Shown: one piece after another, positions 1-14,841 of the stretch
How positions within the stretch are numbered: position 1 is the stretch's first letter
Layout: the number at the start of each line of letters is the position of its first letter
From: Heliocidaris tuberculata
Lineage: Eukaryota > Echinodermata > Echinoidea > Camarodonta > Echinometridae
NCBI GenBank assembly: GCA_025618425.1
Contig: CM046845.1
Location: 8,177,491-8,241,490, forward strand
Direction: 5' to 3'
DNA length: 64,000 nt
Translations under genes and position numbers: made by a program
The notes under the pieces: generated by a model
Seen by the model: the letters and a program-made list of their open reading frames with translations, nothing else
Databases searched by the model: none
What the model was told of the DNA's origin: nothing

Positions 1-838
1 AAAGTAAACACAGACGTACCTTAATATAGATTCTTGATCTGCTTTTTAACCCGCCGTAAAACTACATGCTCGTAAAAATCAGGCCTCAAAGCTTTTCACC
101 ACTTCAAGGAGGTGGTATAATGCTAATAAGCATCCTCTTACGCACCTGCCCTATTGGTTAGCTCTGTAATATGATATCAAGTTTTCCTTTCATGATGTTG
201 AACATGAGTGTTTGGAGTATCATGATAATACAGTTTGGTAAGATGACTGGCATTTTTAAAATCTTCCAGAGAAGCGTACGATATTGTCGATTGTTTAAAA
301 TTTTCTTCTGTAACTACTTTCTCTCTTTATTAGCAGAGTCCTTGGTTTTGCAGTTTTTCAGTAATGATTTGATATATTATGTAACCATTTCATATCTCAC
401 TTCATTTGTGAACATGATTAGTACACAAACTATAAGCACTAATGTTGGTATAAGCTCTTTGTACATTAATCATTACAAATGATCTAGATAAGCCATTAGT
501 ACAGGCGATACATGTCGGTACTTTAAAGGATAATTGTACTGATTCTTACATGATTTAATCATTGACCTGGTACCATAATATAAACAAGGGCACAGTGTTG
601 AATTGAATATTTGTGAGTTGCCTCTTATCATTTTCTCACACTTGAGTTGGATGCATTACTTTCATTTTCACAAGCAAATTCTATAGCTTACCTCTTTGTC
701 TTTGTCAATGTAATAAGGTAAATAATTGCAAGTCACACAGTAAGATGAACCTTACTGAGCTTCATCTTTTATGAGGCAGCCATAGGGCACACAGATTGAT
801 TGTCATATTTTGGAATTCTTTTTTACAGCGATGCTTAC
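1..838 (-). other. Septin intron 6 (partial)
   Basis: This is noncoding sequence downstream of the exon 6 donor. No further septin exon, repeat family or RNA gene was recognised in it. A 103-residue open frame on the plus strand (171-482) is hydrophobic and AT-rich and matches nothing known. Confidence 0.8.
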
Positions 839-956
839 CCTTTTCTTGAATTCCCTGCACTCCTCTGGTGTGAGTGTGTCTGCCTTGGCTATGAGGGGGA
901 TGATGTTCACCTTGTCATGTAACCTCTTCATGAACTCTATGTCCAGGGGCTTCAAC
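839..956 (-). CDS. SEPTIN7: Septin exon 6: G4 motif (AKAD)
   Basis: This 118-bp exon completes Gly158 and encodes residues 159-197: [20 protein letters not shown], then [12 protein letters not shown] and CREFKKR. Acceptor ctacag|GTT, donor AAAAGG|gtaagc, ending in phase 0. AKAD is the guanine-specificity motif typical of septins. The next exon, expected to start near the septin K-E-I-Q segment, was not found in 1-838 and must lie outside the window. Confidence 0.97.
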
Positions 957-1175
957 CTGTAGCAGAATGAGAAAGACAGGAGAGTGAGCGAGAGAGAGAG
1001 TTAGAAGATTGATAAAACAAGACAGAAAAACAAGTATTAAAACATCATAATGAGAAAGAAACAAGGAGTAGAGCATAATAGTGGTATCAAATACATAGAT
1101 GAGGCACATGTAAGGGGGAATGAGAAAAAGAGACAGAAAGAGGAATGCAGAAAATTTGAGAAACAGATATGGGGT

Positions 1176-1230
<55 letters not shown>

Positions 1231-4200
1231 AGAGGGAGAGAGAGAGAGAGAGAAAAAAAAAAAGAGTAGGAAGGACCGAATGAGAGTGCAAGAACAGATA
1301 TATGGGGATACAGAAAATGAGACAGACAAAGAGAGGGAGATATTGAGAGAGAGAGACCCCGTAAGACATATCAATATGAGAATTGAGACAAAGTAAGATA
1401 GGAAGCCACAGAAAAAGCAGAAGTAAAGAAGTGAAAATGAGATTAATGGAAAAGAAAAGGAAATAAGAAAGAAGGATGGACAGAATAAATAAACCTTTCA
1501 AATCAAATCCCCATCAATGATAACTTAGATGCACTAATTGCAAAGGCAGACCCTACTTCCTGAGTTGTGTCAGTTCCAGTCTTTGCACCTCCTACACACT
1601 CTGAAGGTCATTTCCAGTGTGGATTTGAATTCCCTGAAATAGGGCTTAAGTAAATTAATGACAGTTCTTTCTCCATGGCAGTTTCTCTTCTTCATCATAC
1701 ACACAACCTTGCTTTCTAACAACTTTAAAGGGAGATTTATGGGGGTTTTTATGGCTGCAACCATTTGCTTGAGACATACAGGGTTTAAGATTCAAATGAC
1801 TCTTATTTGACTGAGCAAGACTGAACGTCAAAATTGTTAACTCATAACTTTCACACTGACAAATATTGGGCTCAACAGCAAAAAAGGCTGCAGATTTTCA
1901 GGTGCACATTTAACTATTTCATTAAAGTAATTAAAACTATAGAAAAATATCTTAAATGTGCGTATTCGGCTGGGAGCCTCCATTGAGCATGTATTTGCTT
2001 GTATCATTCATATTCAACAAACCCTGTGAACAGTATTCATTACAATCCTTTGCATTAATGTTTGTTATGACTTTACAAAAGTAACATTTCTTTTTTGTTA
2101 TCTAACATGAGTAATGTTTTCTTAGGACAAAGTATGTCATCCTGTATAACTGACTCTTAGCCTAACTGTTTACATATCTGTATGGAATTCTTTGCCACAA
2201 AATAAATATTAGAAAGTCAGCAGTGCTTGAAAATCCGCTTTACTATAATGTTGCATTGAGGTTGTTTTTGTTGATGGCTAGACTGTTCCAGTTCATTACA
2301 CAATATGGTAATTACAAGACTGCATGGATCGCTGACTTGACATCCTCTATGACCGCATTTCATAAACATCTAATGCAAATTCTGTTTTTAAAAATGCATG
2401 TATGTGTGACAATAACAAATGGAATCTGGCTTCTCCTATTTTGTGACATTTCATACTTTTAAAATCCCATACGTGGTACCTACCGATGACCTGAAGGTGC
2501 AATGAAATAAAGACAGCATTGTACTCTCTTTTCTGGTATTGAATATTGGTTCTTTCTCAATCATTATGGTACCTACCCATGACCCAAAGGCGCTATGTAG
2601 TAAAGACAGCATTGCACTCTCATATCTGGTATTAAGTATTGGTTCATTCTAAATTCCTAGGGTACCTACCCTCATCCTGAAGGTGCAGTGAAATAGAGAC
2701 AGCATTGCACTTTTTTGTCTGGTAAAGTATTGAGTATTTGATTCTAATGGTACCTACCCATGGTCAGAAGGAGCAATGAATTAAAAACAGCATTGTACTC
2801 TCTTGTCTGGTATTTAATATTTGTCCACTCTCGATTCTAATTGTACCTACCCATGACCTGAAGGTGCAATGAAGTAAAGACAGCATTGTACTCTCTTGTC
2901 TGGTATTGAGTATCTGTTCACTCTTGATTCGGAGTTCAGGTACTCTTCAAATTTGCTGTCTATGTGATCCAAGATCGGTGACCAACTGCATTTATAAGGA
3001 AAGAGAAAGTAACTCAAATTATACATGAAAAGACGAGCATTAAATTTGGAATGGACAATTAGGGCAAACTTTTGTTTTGAGAAGCTGTAGTGCTTTTAAA
3101 TTTTGACAATGCTCTTCCATTAGGCTAAAAATTGTTTTGTACACCCCAAATCAGGGCTCGACAATAACAAGGGTTCGTGGGCTACAGTGTAAAAGCCTAT
3201 CTTAATACTAACACCCCAAGAATTTGTATGAATTATTCCACTGAATACAAGAACCTCTTGTTTTATGAAATTACTTTTAAAATGACTCCTTTTAATTTCA
3301 CATACATTAAAATTAATATGGAGCTCAGAAATACTTATGTTAACATGCATTTGATAGAATAGCACTCATTCAACCTCATCTATCAAGTCTGATCCATGGG
3401 GCAGGGTAAAATATAGCTAAAATTTCACCCTAATCTAGTGGTGTTTTCGAAACCTTCCTTTCCCTGCTTTAAAAAAAAAAAATCACTGCTGAAAAAACAC
3501 CTGGGCACAAAAATAAAAAGGCCCAAGTTCATTTCTTTTGGATAAATTGCATCAAACAAATATTCTACATAATATTGCCATTCCCTTTACAGTGAACTCT
3601 CCCTTCCCTTCTGATCATGTGATGTTGTCATACAAGTATAATGATGTTGTGGTATATTGCATGTCTACTATGAACAGAAAGTAAAAGCAAGACCAGCTTT
3701 GTGGTCATCACCTTCAATCATATTATATTCAAACTGATATCTTTAATCAAACACAAAAAAAGAAAAATCTTAAACGTTATGTTACAGTTTATAGGAGCAT
3801 AACTCCTTTATCACCAATTCTTATCACTGTAAAGGAGAACATTAACTTATTGATATGTTCCTATAAATATGAAGTACTAGTATCGCACCACATATCATAT
3901 GAACCTAGCCAGAAACTACAATTTCAATGTAGCCTACACTACACTCCATAATGTAACGGAAATTAAAATGTTTCCAAAATTAACCGTAACAAATCTCCAA
4001 TAGCATTTGGACTTGCCAAACGCAATGGGGAAGGGCAGTGTGCAAATAACATTTAACTGTTCGTGGGACCTCTTTTCTGCATTTTTGACACTAAAAGATA
4101 TAATATTTCTATATAGGGAAATTTTGATATATATTTTTTTTTTTGTTACTGTTTTCCAGAGATGATGAACATTACAAAAGGTAATTAAATTATCAAAAGT

Positions 4201-6346
4201 TCAAAATCTCGGGGAGAGGTGGGGGGGGGGGGGGGGGCTTTGGAATAAATGTTACCAATTGCTGTTGTCTACTTGGTCCCCAAAACCTGGTGTATCTACA
4301 ATGGTCAGCCTGAGTTGGACCCCATTCTCCTTCAAATTAACTTGTGACGTTTCAACCTGCAAAGGAAATAAGAAAGGGGGAAAAAATAGAAAATGTTGGT
4401 AATTTCGTATTTTCAAACTCAAAGTATGGCTTAACTATATTATGTTATGAAGAGATAATTATATTTCAGCAATGAATAAAGTTTCAACAAAAATTAAATT
4501 TACAAGTACAAAATTTTCCTTCATATGTACTGTAAATTGAGCATTTCTACAGAACTTTACAATTCTTTCAATAGAAAACACAATGTACAGTACAACCATT
4601 AACCACATGAATAAGAAAATAACATTTTAACCCTCATGAACCATGAAGAAATAAAAATATCAAAAATAAATTTATCTCAGCATCATTACTACTACATGTA
4701 TAGTCGTATATTATTTTTGAGAGTCTATTGAAATGTGAGACTAGTATAAATATCTCAACAACCCAGCTATTTGTATTCAATTTAAAAGTGCAAATGACTT
4801 ACAAATTATGTAAGTAATCATAGCCCCTCCCCATGATCAGTCACAAACAGATCACTTCTCTCCTTACATCATTTTTCTCCCTTCCCTCCTCCATAACTTC
4901 CTCATCTGTCATCCTCATTTCCTTTTTTATTATTTAATATCAACAGCAGTGTGATGGGAACTATGAAACATGCATCGTCTTGTGCCAGGCAAAAGAGCGC
5001 AACCACAAGTTTTTGCCACTTTAAAAACTAAATTTTGACTGTTAAAGTAATATGATTACTGTTGACAGTTTAGGTAGTGTATGGACCGAAATGTTGATTG
5101 GATGTAGTCAAAAATGCTCATGACTCATGACTATGGAATGACTTCTTCTTTTTCAAAATGTACATCCATTGTCTGCGCATCCCTTTGTGCCCTTCTGGCG
5201 GGCACGAGACGGCTTCAGTTCAGGCAGCAGTAATTGGAAGAACTTGATGACCTAACTCACCTAGGCTTACCCTCAACGTAATAATACATGACAGTGGCTT
5301 TACAGTATGCCACTCATAATTGAATTATGGCATAATAATGTTCCATGCAAATATGATTTGGTACAGCAGATGGTCTGGGGGGGAGATCAAAATCAATTCC
5401 AGACTTGTAATGTGATTAACACACATACTGGTTTTTGAAGATACCTGGCTGATTTTTAGCCAAGGACAAATGAAGTAAGCTCCACAACATAAAATATGTC
5501 ATTATTTTATATTTTTTTAAAGCAGTAAATAGGTCACAGGATCACACTTGATTAAAAAATAAAGATTAACTTGTTGACTACTAAATGAACTCATTTCTCT
5601 AATGCAGGAACCATCCAGGTTCCCTCAGTTGAGAGGATCATTAAGTACAGTGTATAACATTTTTGTCTGAAATTCTAATAAACAAATATTTTCAAGAGAG
5701 ATTGCATTCTACTGCCAGTAATAACACTGAATGATCTGATTTCAAAAAACGCAGCAGGAAAACAAACGGAACAATTGATTTGTTAAAATTTAACATAAAT
5801 TCTCCTCTTGTGTAGTTAATAACTTGGCTTGCCTGGTTGGCTAGCCTAGTATCATCTTTGAAGTGCAGAACATAATTGCCATACACTAAATCAAAATTGA
5901 GGGGACCAGAATTGTTTTTACAATCATTTTATGATCAGTCATGAAGTCATGAATTTAATGTGGTTTTCATCCAGAGCACACATCGCCTCAGTTGGCATAA
6001 AATGACAAAGTTCCACGAACTTCAAATTTTGACAGGAAGAGCTTGTCAAGCAGAATAGGGAATAAGAAGGAAATGAGCTTATGATGTGGTTTTAAAGAGA
6101 AGAAAGGCATCAAGAATACAATATTATTATTACAAAAATAATTTGTCGGAACATAATCAGGGGTTAAAAATACGAAAAGTACAAACAACAGTAAGACAAC
6201 AGAAGAAGAAGAAGAAGGAGGAGGAGGAGGAGGAGGAAGAGGAAGGTATAATGATGATGATGATGACAAAATATTATACTGATGATGCATAGTGGTGAAG
6301 ATGTCATTGATGGTGGAGATGAGAGTGATAGAGCTGATGATAATGT

Positions 6347-6377
<31 letters not shown>

Positions 6378-9300
6378 AATGATGATGATGATGATGATGA
6401 TAATGATGATGATGATAATGATGTAAAATAAAAATGATAGTGGTGGTAGTGGTGACGGTGATGATGACACAAATTAATAAATCAGCAACATCTTGACATT
6501 AATGAGGATGACTGAAATATGCACATACTAGGTAACAGAAAAGAATAGTCTTGGAGGAGGGGGACAGAAGGGGGGAGGGGGCAGGAAAAGAACGTGAGTG
6601 ATGCCAGCATCAAGCTCCCAGTACTGAAATTAGTTGTGACTGGCAAGTATAAGAACCAAGACTCTGACTGGAGACAGATATCAAATACCCTCTGTCAAGC
6701 CAAGAGAGAATAGAGATGAAGAAGGGACTTCACTTGTGACGTGAGAAATATTCCAACTGCAATGTGAAAGACGAGCTGTCTTCGAGTAGGGTGGAAGACC
6801 TGAGAAATTTGCTCAGATTACTGTAATATTCTGCATGTGTTTTTTTTTCTCTGCATGGAGGTAATATGATGCTGGGTATTGTTTTTACAGGTACCAGATA
6901 TTCAGGTGAAGCTCAAGTGTTAGTCGAACATGTCGGTGTTATATTCCCATCCATATGTGATGTACACAGCGACATACATTCACTGCTTGTATGATAAGAG
7001 TAAAAAAAATAGATACCATTAATTACTTCTTTGTCATTCAACCTCTGTATGATCATTTACTGCGAGTGCATTAAAATTGATGTGATCCCAAATGTAATCC
7101 CCTAAACAAGCATGAATCTTAGTAGTGTAGCTACACACATACACAGCGGGGAGATATGAGGGGGTTTCTCCCTGCTTTTATCGGCAATAGGGACAGCAGT
7201 AGAAGTAGGTGAAAGAGAAATGGTAAATTACTAGTAAGGCCAAATAAAAATCATTCCTAGTTTCTCGTCCCGGCCCTCACACTTTTTTGGGCCTGCCTCC
7301 TTATTTCTGTTAATTGATTTTTTTTATATTTTTTTTTAAATCCACCGACATTTTGCTGCAGACCCCTAAACTTAAATCTTGATGCCTTTTGGGGGTTTAA
7401 AGTGACCCCATAAGAATATAAATATAACAGGAAGCCATGCCTAATAGCATCTGTATGTGCAGCGGCCATCTTGGAAAAATATCAAATATCAAATATACAT
7501 GGTACCCCCTCCTTCTCATTTTTAGCAAAATCCCGACGAGAAACTAGGAAGCAATTTTACTTGGCCTAATACATATGTAGTAGATCAAGTTGAGGTACAT
7601 GTACATCTAGGCTACATACATAGCACGGTAGTCGTAACAGAAGTAGAATAGGATGATCAAAAATATAACAAACCACAACTGACACATTATACTCATAAGA
7701 CGGTACCCTAAACATGCTACAATGCTTGTCAACAATAGTAGAGATAGGTCCATATTTGACAATCTGCCAGCAAACAATGCGGTCCCTCCCAGCATATAGT
7801 GCACTCGCTTGGCCCATCATAACAAAGTGATGAATATGTATTGTATGATTGCGAGTCATGAAAGCCACCCCAATGTATATTATGTTTGTCTAGCACAGAC
7901 AAAGAGACCAATCAATTTCAATACTGTATGTGCCAATATTGGGATAGTCTACTGTCTGTAGAAATCCAGGCCCCCATTTGATTGCCCTTGAGGAGATGCA
8001 GATGAAAATTCAAATTACCTTGAGCAAATGAATGCTATTATGCTCCACTTACATGAGGGGAAAGAGCCGATTGCTTTTTTAAAAAAGCCCCTAAATGCCT
8101 CCAAATAGTCGCTGAATTAACTTTCTTGAAGACAAATTTTATTGCTGAAAATTGTAAAAGCAGCCCTTTTGGAGAATTAAAAAAAATTGCAGGTAGATCT
8201 ATCATACTTGTACAACAAACTCTAAAAAATAAATTGAAAATGAAAACTTAAAAAAAAAAATTATGCACCCTTTGTCTTCACATGCTAATCATTCAAGGCA
8301 TAAACTGAACAGAAAGGGTGTGTTCTGACTATTCTTTACACACTGAATATTGAAACAGAATTTGCTCACATACTCATTTTAGCCAAACATAAAATCCATC
8401 GTAGACTAGCTTGGTAGTAATGTAACAACAAAGTGTCATCTAGTCCCTAATGAAGACATCTTCTTTGTTATGATGAGACATCTGTTTTGCTGTACATAGC
8501 AGCTCTCCAGTGAGTCATCCATACACCTGACTGTATCATTAGGATCATCATCATCATCATCACCATGTCGGCTCGGTGATGAACTATCATGTGAAGCGTA
8601 ATGAAAAGGGACACGCTCGTCCCATCCTTGTCATGCAAAAAATATACACTGGGGAATAATCTTAGTTGTTTAAAAAAAGGGTTAACCCTCAATCAAAACA
8701 TAAATGGATTTATTAATCTTGTGGAAAATTTCATATACTGTGTAACTCGTGCGAATTCAGTGTTCTATTGGCTGTGTTGTGTGTTTTGGGGGGAAATAAT
8801 TTTGTCAATACATACAAGGACTTTTATATTAAGGCAAACCTCAATGACATTTAACTGTTTTGCTATTTTGTTTGTTCTTTTACTGAAATACACACTGAAT
8901 GGGCAAAGTTCCATGATATATCCTGGTATTAAATACCTGTAGATTGTACCTTACACCACTACTAGTACATGTAGTAGTATTATTCCCATATAGATGTTTC
9001 CCTCCAGACATTCGATATCAAAGACTTCCAATAATGGGATTATTTTACTGCGAGTAGCATGCCATTGAGGAAAAAGGCTTAGGCGAGTCGTGCCATGAGA
9101 TCATACTCTTTAATTCAATTATTTATTGTAATCATCCCTCCCTCTTCTGCCTGATTATCTCCTATCTATATCTCCTGATCCATTTATCCATTGTCACAGT
9201 CGCAACTGGCCGCCAGTCATAAGATTCCCTTTTATAGCCAGAATGAAGTTTGTCTTGCCAAAACAGGAATAGTTTCTAGTAAAGGGGAAATCGACATGTA

Positions 9301-12300
9301 ATCATGATCTTGAATAGAATATAATGTATTACCTGAACATTTCTCACAAAGGTGATGTTTATCATTTTACAGTGAAAATGTCTGAACACTATTAAAATAC
9401 TTGAGAAGAAAATGATAATATAGGAGAAATATTGTTTTCTTCTGTAATAGAATACAAATATTATTTTTATTTTCCTTTGTTTATCTTAGAGTAATTTGGG
9501 ATTGCAGATGTAATTATGGATACCTGGTATAAAGACTTACAGAGACGGTTGAGTTCTGGGAAAGGTGAAAAATAATTTGTGAGCTTTCTCATTCCATTCA
9601 TGCCAGTTTGGAAGAATATCAAAGTAGAAATGTCCCTTGAAAAGTATTGCTCTTCAAATGCCCTCATATCTGAAATATGACAAGAAATAGCTGAAGTGTT
9701 CGGGCAGAACATTCATGCCATGTGTGTGTACAGTCCCATACACCCATTTCTGTGTCCAGTACATATGCTTGTCATGGAGACTGGGTCAATTTCTTATCAC
9801 TTTGATGATTCCAAAACCTAACAGTATACACCAATTCTTATTTAGACATGATCAACCTTTCCCAATTGTTTTTCGACAGTTTCTTTCACAATGTAATCGC
9901 ATGACCAGAACTCAACTTTATCTTTAATTTCCTTGTCTTGTTGCATAAATTTTACTTACTACCCACTATAAATGAAATACTATCTTGATTAATTACTTTC
10001 CTAATGATCTGCACTCTACATGTATCAGATAATACTCTTTCAGCATATGAACAAGCAGAAATTTAATTCATTCTTCAAATCACTTACGGCAAGATGCTTT
10101 TCAATAAAATCAAAAAAATCATGCTGAACAAAAACATACCCTTACATTTTTCATGAAAGACATTCCATGTATGATTTCAGTTGTAAACTAATTTTGTGAA
10201 GTGCAGATCAGAGAGGATGGGCTTGTATGGAATATTAGCATACCAAGGCCACGTACCCACCTGTAAACAAACTCATTTCATAGCTCACCGGTTATTGCTT
10301 TCTCTAGAAATTGTTTTATGATGTATTTTTCATGTCATGTAATGCACTTGTAGATGTCAAACAACCCATTCCAGTGGAAAAAAAATGTACGGTCGAAAGG
10401 TTAAAGGGATTGATTAACTTTGTGAAAAATTGTGAAATCATCCCAAAATGCTAGTGAATTGAGTGCAATTCTCTAACTACATATATAATTAAGGATATGT
10501 GAAAATATGACAGAAAATGGAACCCGTTTACTATCCTAAAAAAAAAGAGAAAAAAGTTAGCGATCGCTAGCACAAGTCGCTCGGCTTCTTCGCTGCGCTG
10601 CAGTCACAAAAACCAAGCACCGGCGCTTGGCGATTTCAGAGCGGGTTTCCAGCCCGTACGGTATTCTGTGATAGAGCGAGGTATGCCAACCGTAAGAGTT
10701 CTTTAGGGTTCGGTGGTACTCTATCCCGACATCAATGTTCGATTGTAAATATTTTAATATATAAACGCCCGATCAGCTTATAAAACTCAGGCGATTCCTG
10801 TCTGACCTAAAGGTTTGCAATTATGATTACAGCATTAGCTGGAACAGTGATTTTTTTTTTCAATCCTGGGCAAAGTTAATCAATCCCTTTAATGTATATG
10901 ATTTACATTGAATTGCATCCAGGTAAACAAACTGCTTTCCTATTTCATCTCATGATGCTTTTTGACAACCACACAGGGGACAAAGAAGATTTCGGTCTCT
11001 TATTTGGGTGGATAATACATTAAAAATTAATCAGACATTTTAAGATATCAATATCGTCGTCGTTTTTACGAACTGACGAATCCGTGCACACGCACAAATA
11101 CGCCCTTTGGAGAAAACGGTTTTATGAACCGTCAAATCGTGTTTTGCTGGTGTAGGAAATTAAATTTTTTTTTCATGGGGGCTCTCAAAATTTTCGATAC
11201 AGATCTTTATAATTTAAGGAGTGTTATTTGTTTTAAAAGCTTTAATTTTGAGTTTTCCTGAGGTAAATTGCTACCTACTCTGTGTCTTTGTTAGTTTTTT
11301 TGTCTGTTCTTTATTTTTATTTTGTGTGTGTGTGGGTGTGTGTGTGTGTGTTTGTCAACTTGTTGGGTTTTTTTTTTTGGGGGGGGGGGTTGGGGGTTGG
11401 GGGAGGGGGCTACTGGCTACATGCTGGTAAAACAGTGATTCTGGAACTGAGCAACTGAAAATTAATATGGGGAATTATTCTCCCACCCCATCTGTTGTCA
11501 GATACAATATATGAATAGACAAAAAAATATCAGGGTGTCTCTTCAACTCTGGATCCAAAAGACCATTAATTATGGCTACAGTCTTAACAGCAGCAGGGTG
11601 TGAAGATGCTGTAGGCCAGAATTCAAAGCGCTAATATCCTTCAGATTTCAAATGAAAATCTGTCGGCTCTGAAATATTCATCAAACTCACTTCCTCCCAG
11701 AATCCCGAGATTAAAATCTGACTTCTATCTGAGCAGAGATCAGACAGGACCGCAAGGATACCATTTAGCAGTGTGGTCAAGTTAATCTGGTGGGGGCAAG
11801 GGGTAGGACACTGATCTCTTTGGGAAAGAAAGTTGAGAATTTCATATCATTATCAAAGCCAGACGCATGCAGAAATTGCACGTACGACAAATGATTTAAG
11901 TCACATTCGACAGTATGAAATTATACAATGGGTGAATTCAAAGAGCAACAGCCACTGTTCTCACGATGATTATCATACTGTACCTTTTATAACAAATAGA
12001 TTCAAGATATGAAATTGATCTTCATATCTGTCCATTATCCAAAACAGATGCGACTCTGGTTAAGCCAGATTGTGCATGTACATGTAGTATACCAAATATC
12101 ATGAACAAACAGATTATTTAAAAATAAGTTCCTCTGTTATTAAAACTAGTTGCCGAAAAGTTCTATACATGTATGGCTGCCATGTACAATGTACTTCTCT
12201 ATGCAGCATATATATTAAAAAATCATTGTGGCTGTTTCGAAAGTTGCAGTTGTACATCTAACTCTTAATCCTGCTGCCATCTGTGATCTAGACATGCATA

Positions 12301-14792
12301 TGCACACATCAGAAAATGGTCTTGTCTAGATCTGGTTGATCTCTTATGCCCATTTCCCTGAATACACACTGACAAGTGCAGGAGAAGGCTAGGGAATTGA
12401 GCTTGCTTTGGTCCAATCATGAATGCATTGGATAAATTCTACTTTCAAAACATCTCTAAACCATATTACACCTAGTCTCACTATACAGCCAACTTGGAAA
12501 GTTGTCTCATTATTTCTGGTGATTTATACAAGGCCTATGTGGCTAACAATTTTTTTTCTTCAATACTGCATTACTGCTGTAGCTGTCAGCTAAAATAATA
12601 TTATAGGCCTACATGTAGCCCTGAACTGATTTGCGCAACATTTCCCGCCCCTCTGATTTAAATGAGATTGTTGTCTACTTTGAGCATTTCTTTATTTTGA
12701 ATTGTTTTCTTAAAACTGGTGAATACATACATGTAAAATGATAATTAAAATATCTAGCAGAATATGTACAGTAGTAGATACATTTATATACATACATGTA
12801 CATGTACATATACATGTGTAGACCTAAGCCCTGTATGTTGATAAGATTTTATTTCACTTGTGCCTATTACAGGGCAGCAACTTTTTATAATACAGTTTTG
12901 TCTGTTTATTATCTAAACAAAACAAAACAAAACAAAACAAAACAAACAAACAAAAACAAAAGGAAGGAATTTAAAAAACCCCAAAACAAAACAGACCAAT
13001 GACAATGCATTTACAGATGGAAAGAATTCAGAAAGATATTATATTTAGGACAAGACAACTGAACAGTTTGTTCTGACATCTTTAATGCCTTCTACTCAAG
13101 TTTAATTGCACATAGAGACCTGATTTATAACATCAAACTACATGTATGTGGAACACAAAATAATAAACCATAGATAAACATGACTGACAGGGGTTTGCTC
13201 TGTATGAAATATGACCTTTATAACACACGGGAAGAAAAAATGAATTAACTGACAATGTGTTGGCCTATAAACCTATGTGCATATGCACACAAATGACATT
13301 GAAAAAGAGGCATTGAAAGGCGACTGTTTTCTATTCTTAAAACTTAAATATCTTGTGATAAAGATACTGCAGTCGAACACTTTTGTAACACATCCTTGGT
13401 ACCTGATACTTTCAATCCTTCCTTTATAATCATAGCTTATATATATATATATATATATATATATAACTCTTATTCCGGCGTTTAGGGGAATCCTTTTATC
13501 TCAGCCTATTGTTATCATTCGCCTTAACACACGGTTGCTTTCGCCGTAACGTCGAATTTCTATTGTGACGGAATAAACCGCATTGATAGGATTCCCCCTA
13601 ACGTAGGAAATAATCACTGTATATATATATATATATATCAATGGGGGGGGGGGGGGGGGAGGAGGGTTCTACCATCACATTTTATGCAGGTAGGAAAAGA
13701 TGAGAGAAATCACACAGGGGATACAACACAAATTGATGAAATAACTTTCATGTGTGTCATTTTCAGATCTTACAAACAAGATGACCTCAGTCTTCCTCTG
13801 TTCTAATACATCAGTCAATGACTGCTGTCCTAAACAACAGCTGAGAAAAAAATCCACAGAATATTATATAAAATTTCTTTAAATTCTCTCTATGTAGCCT
13901 ACTTGTGAATGGAAGCAAAAGAGAAAAGTGAAAATGATTTAACATTTTACCTACTTGATCAAAGAAATATGAAATCAATGATATTTTTTACCCTTAAGTC
14001 AGTATATTCCATATTGTAAATGGATGGTAGATTCTCTCAACACAGTACTCTATTTAAATCATGCTATCTTGTTACAAATATGATTGGTACATTGTGCAAC
14101 ATCTTAAAATTTACTATTGTCTTGATACGAGTTAGTTAAGTACAGGAAAATGTGCCAGGATACACACACCGAGGCTTGTTTAATTACTTTTGTTGGACTT
14201 TGGAATATTCATTGCACGTTATATATCAAATGTCCCGAAGCTGTGGTAAAAAAATCTGACTGAAACTCATATCTCTGCCACCTCCACTTCATTTTTCGGG
14301 GAGAAAATGGAATTTCTGTAGACTGTAACTGGAGAGTCATCCTGTTCTTGCGTTTTCATTTTATCAACAATAGGGAGCAAAAAAAAAATTATCCTCACCA
14401 GACTAATAATGACTTATCTGATCACTTGAACATCCATTAGTGGGTTCTAGGGAAAGGTCTATGTCCATATTTAGGCAGTCAGTCCTGAGGAGAGAGATTT
14501 TTACAGGGGTAAACGTACTGAAGATGGACAAACTTTGTGATCAGTACTCAGGGTAACCTCTCCCCCATGAGATCTCCCCGAAACAGCTGATGGATTTGTG
14601 AGATGTCAAGTCCTATCTCTGCCTCTCTCTCTCTCTCTCTCCTTTCCTCTTGCCTCAAATGGTCTCCCTCCCTCCCTATCTTTCTTTTATCTCCTTTCTC
14701 TCCTTCTTCTAACCCTCAGTCTAGTCTCTCTCCTCCCCGACATTTCTTTCACTTCCTATCCCTCCCCCCCCCCAATCTTCTCTCTTTCCATT

Positions 14793-14841
<49 letters not shown>

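Larger units (their letters stand above)
957..2850 (-). other. Septin intron 5
   Basis: This 1.9-kb intron contains a purine-rich low-complexity stretch (968-1500) and the partial exon 5 tandem array (2475-2840). The rest, 1500-2474, shows nothing recognisable. Confidence 0.85.

Noticed and set aside
1..838. Search for septin exon 7
   Set aside because: No segment encoding the expected KEIQEHKIKIYEFP-like sequence with splice sites was found.
2475..2840. Regular 90-bp repeats as a possible CRISPR array
   Set aside because: Repeats are contiguous without unique spacers, and they match the adjacent septin exon.
5988..6472. 160- and 102-codon frames with poly-Ile and poly-Ser
   Set aside because: Produced by the GAT and GAA microsatellite.
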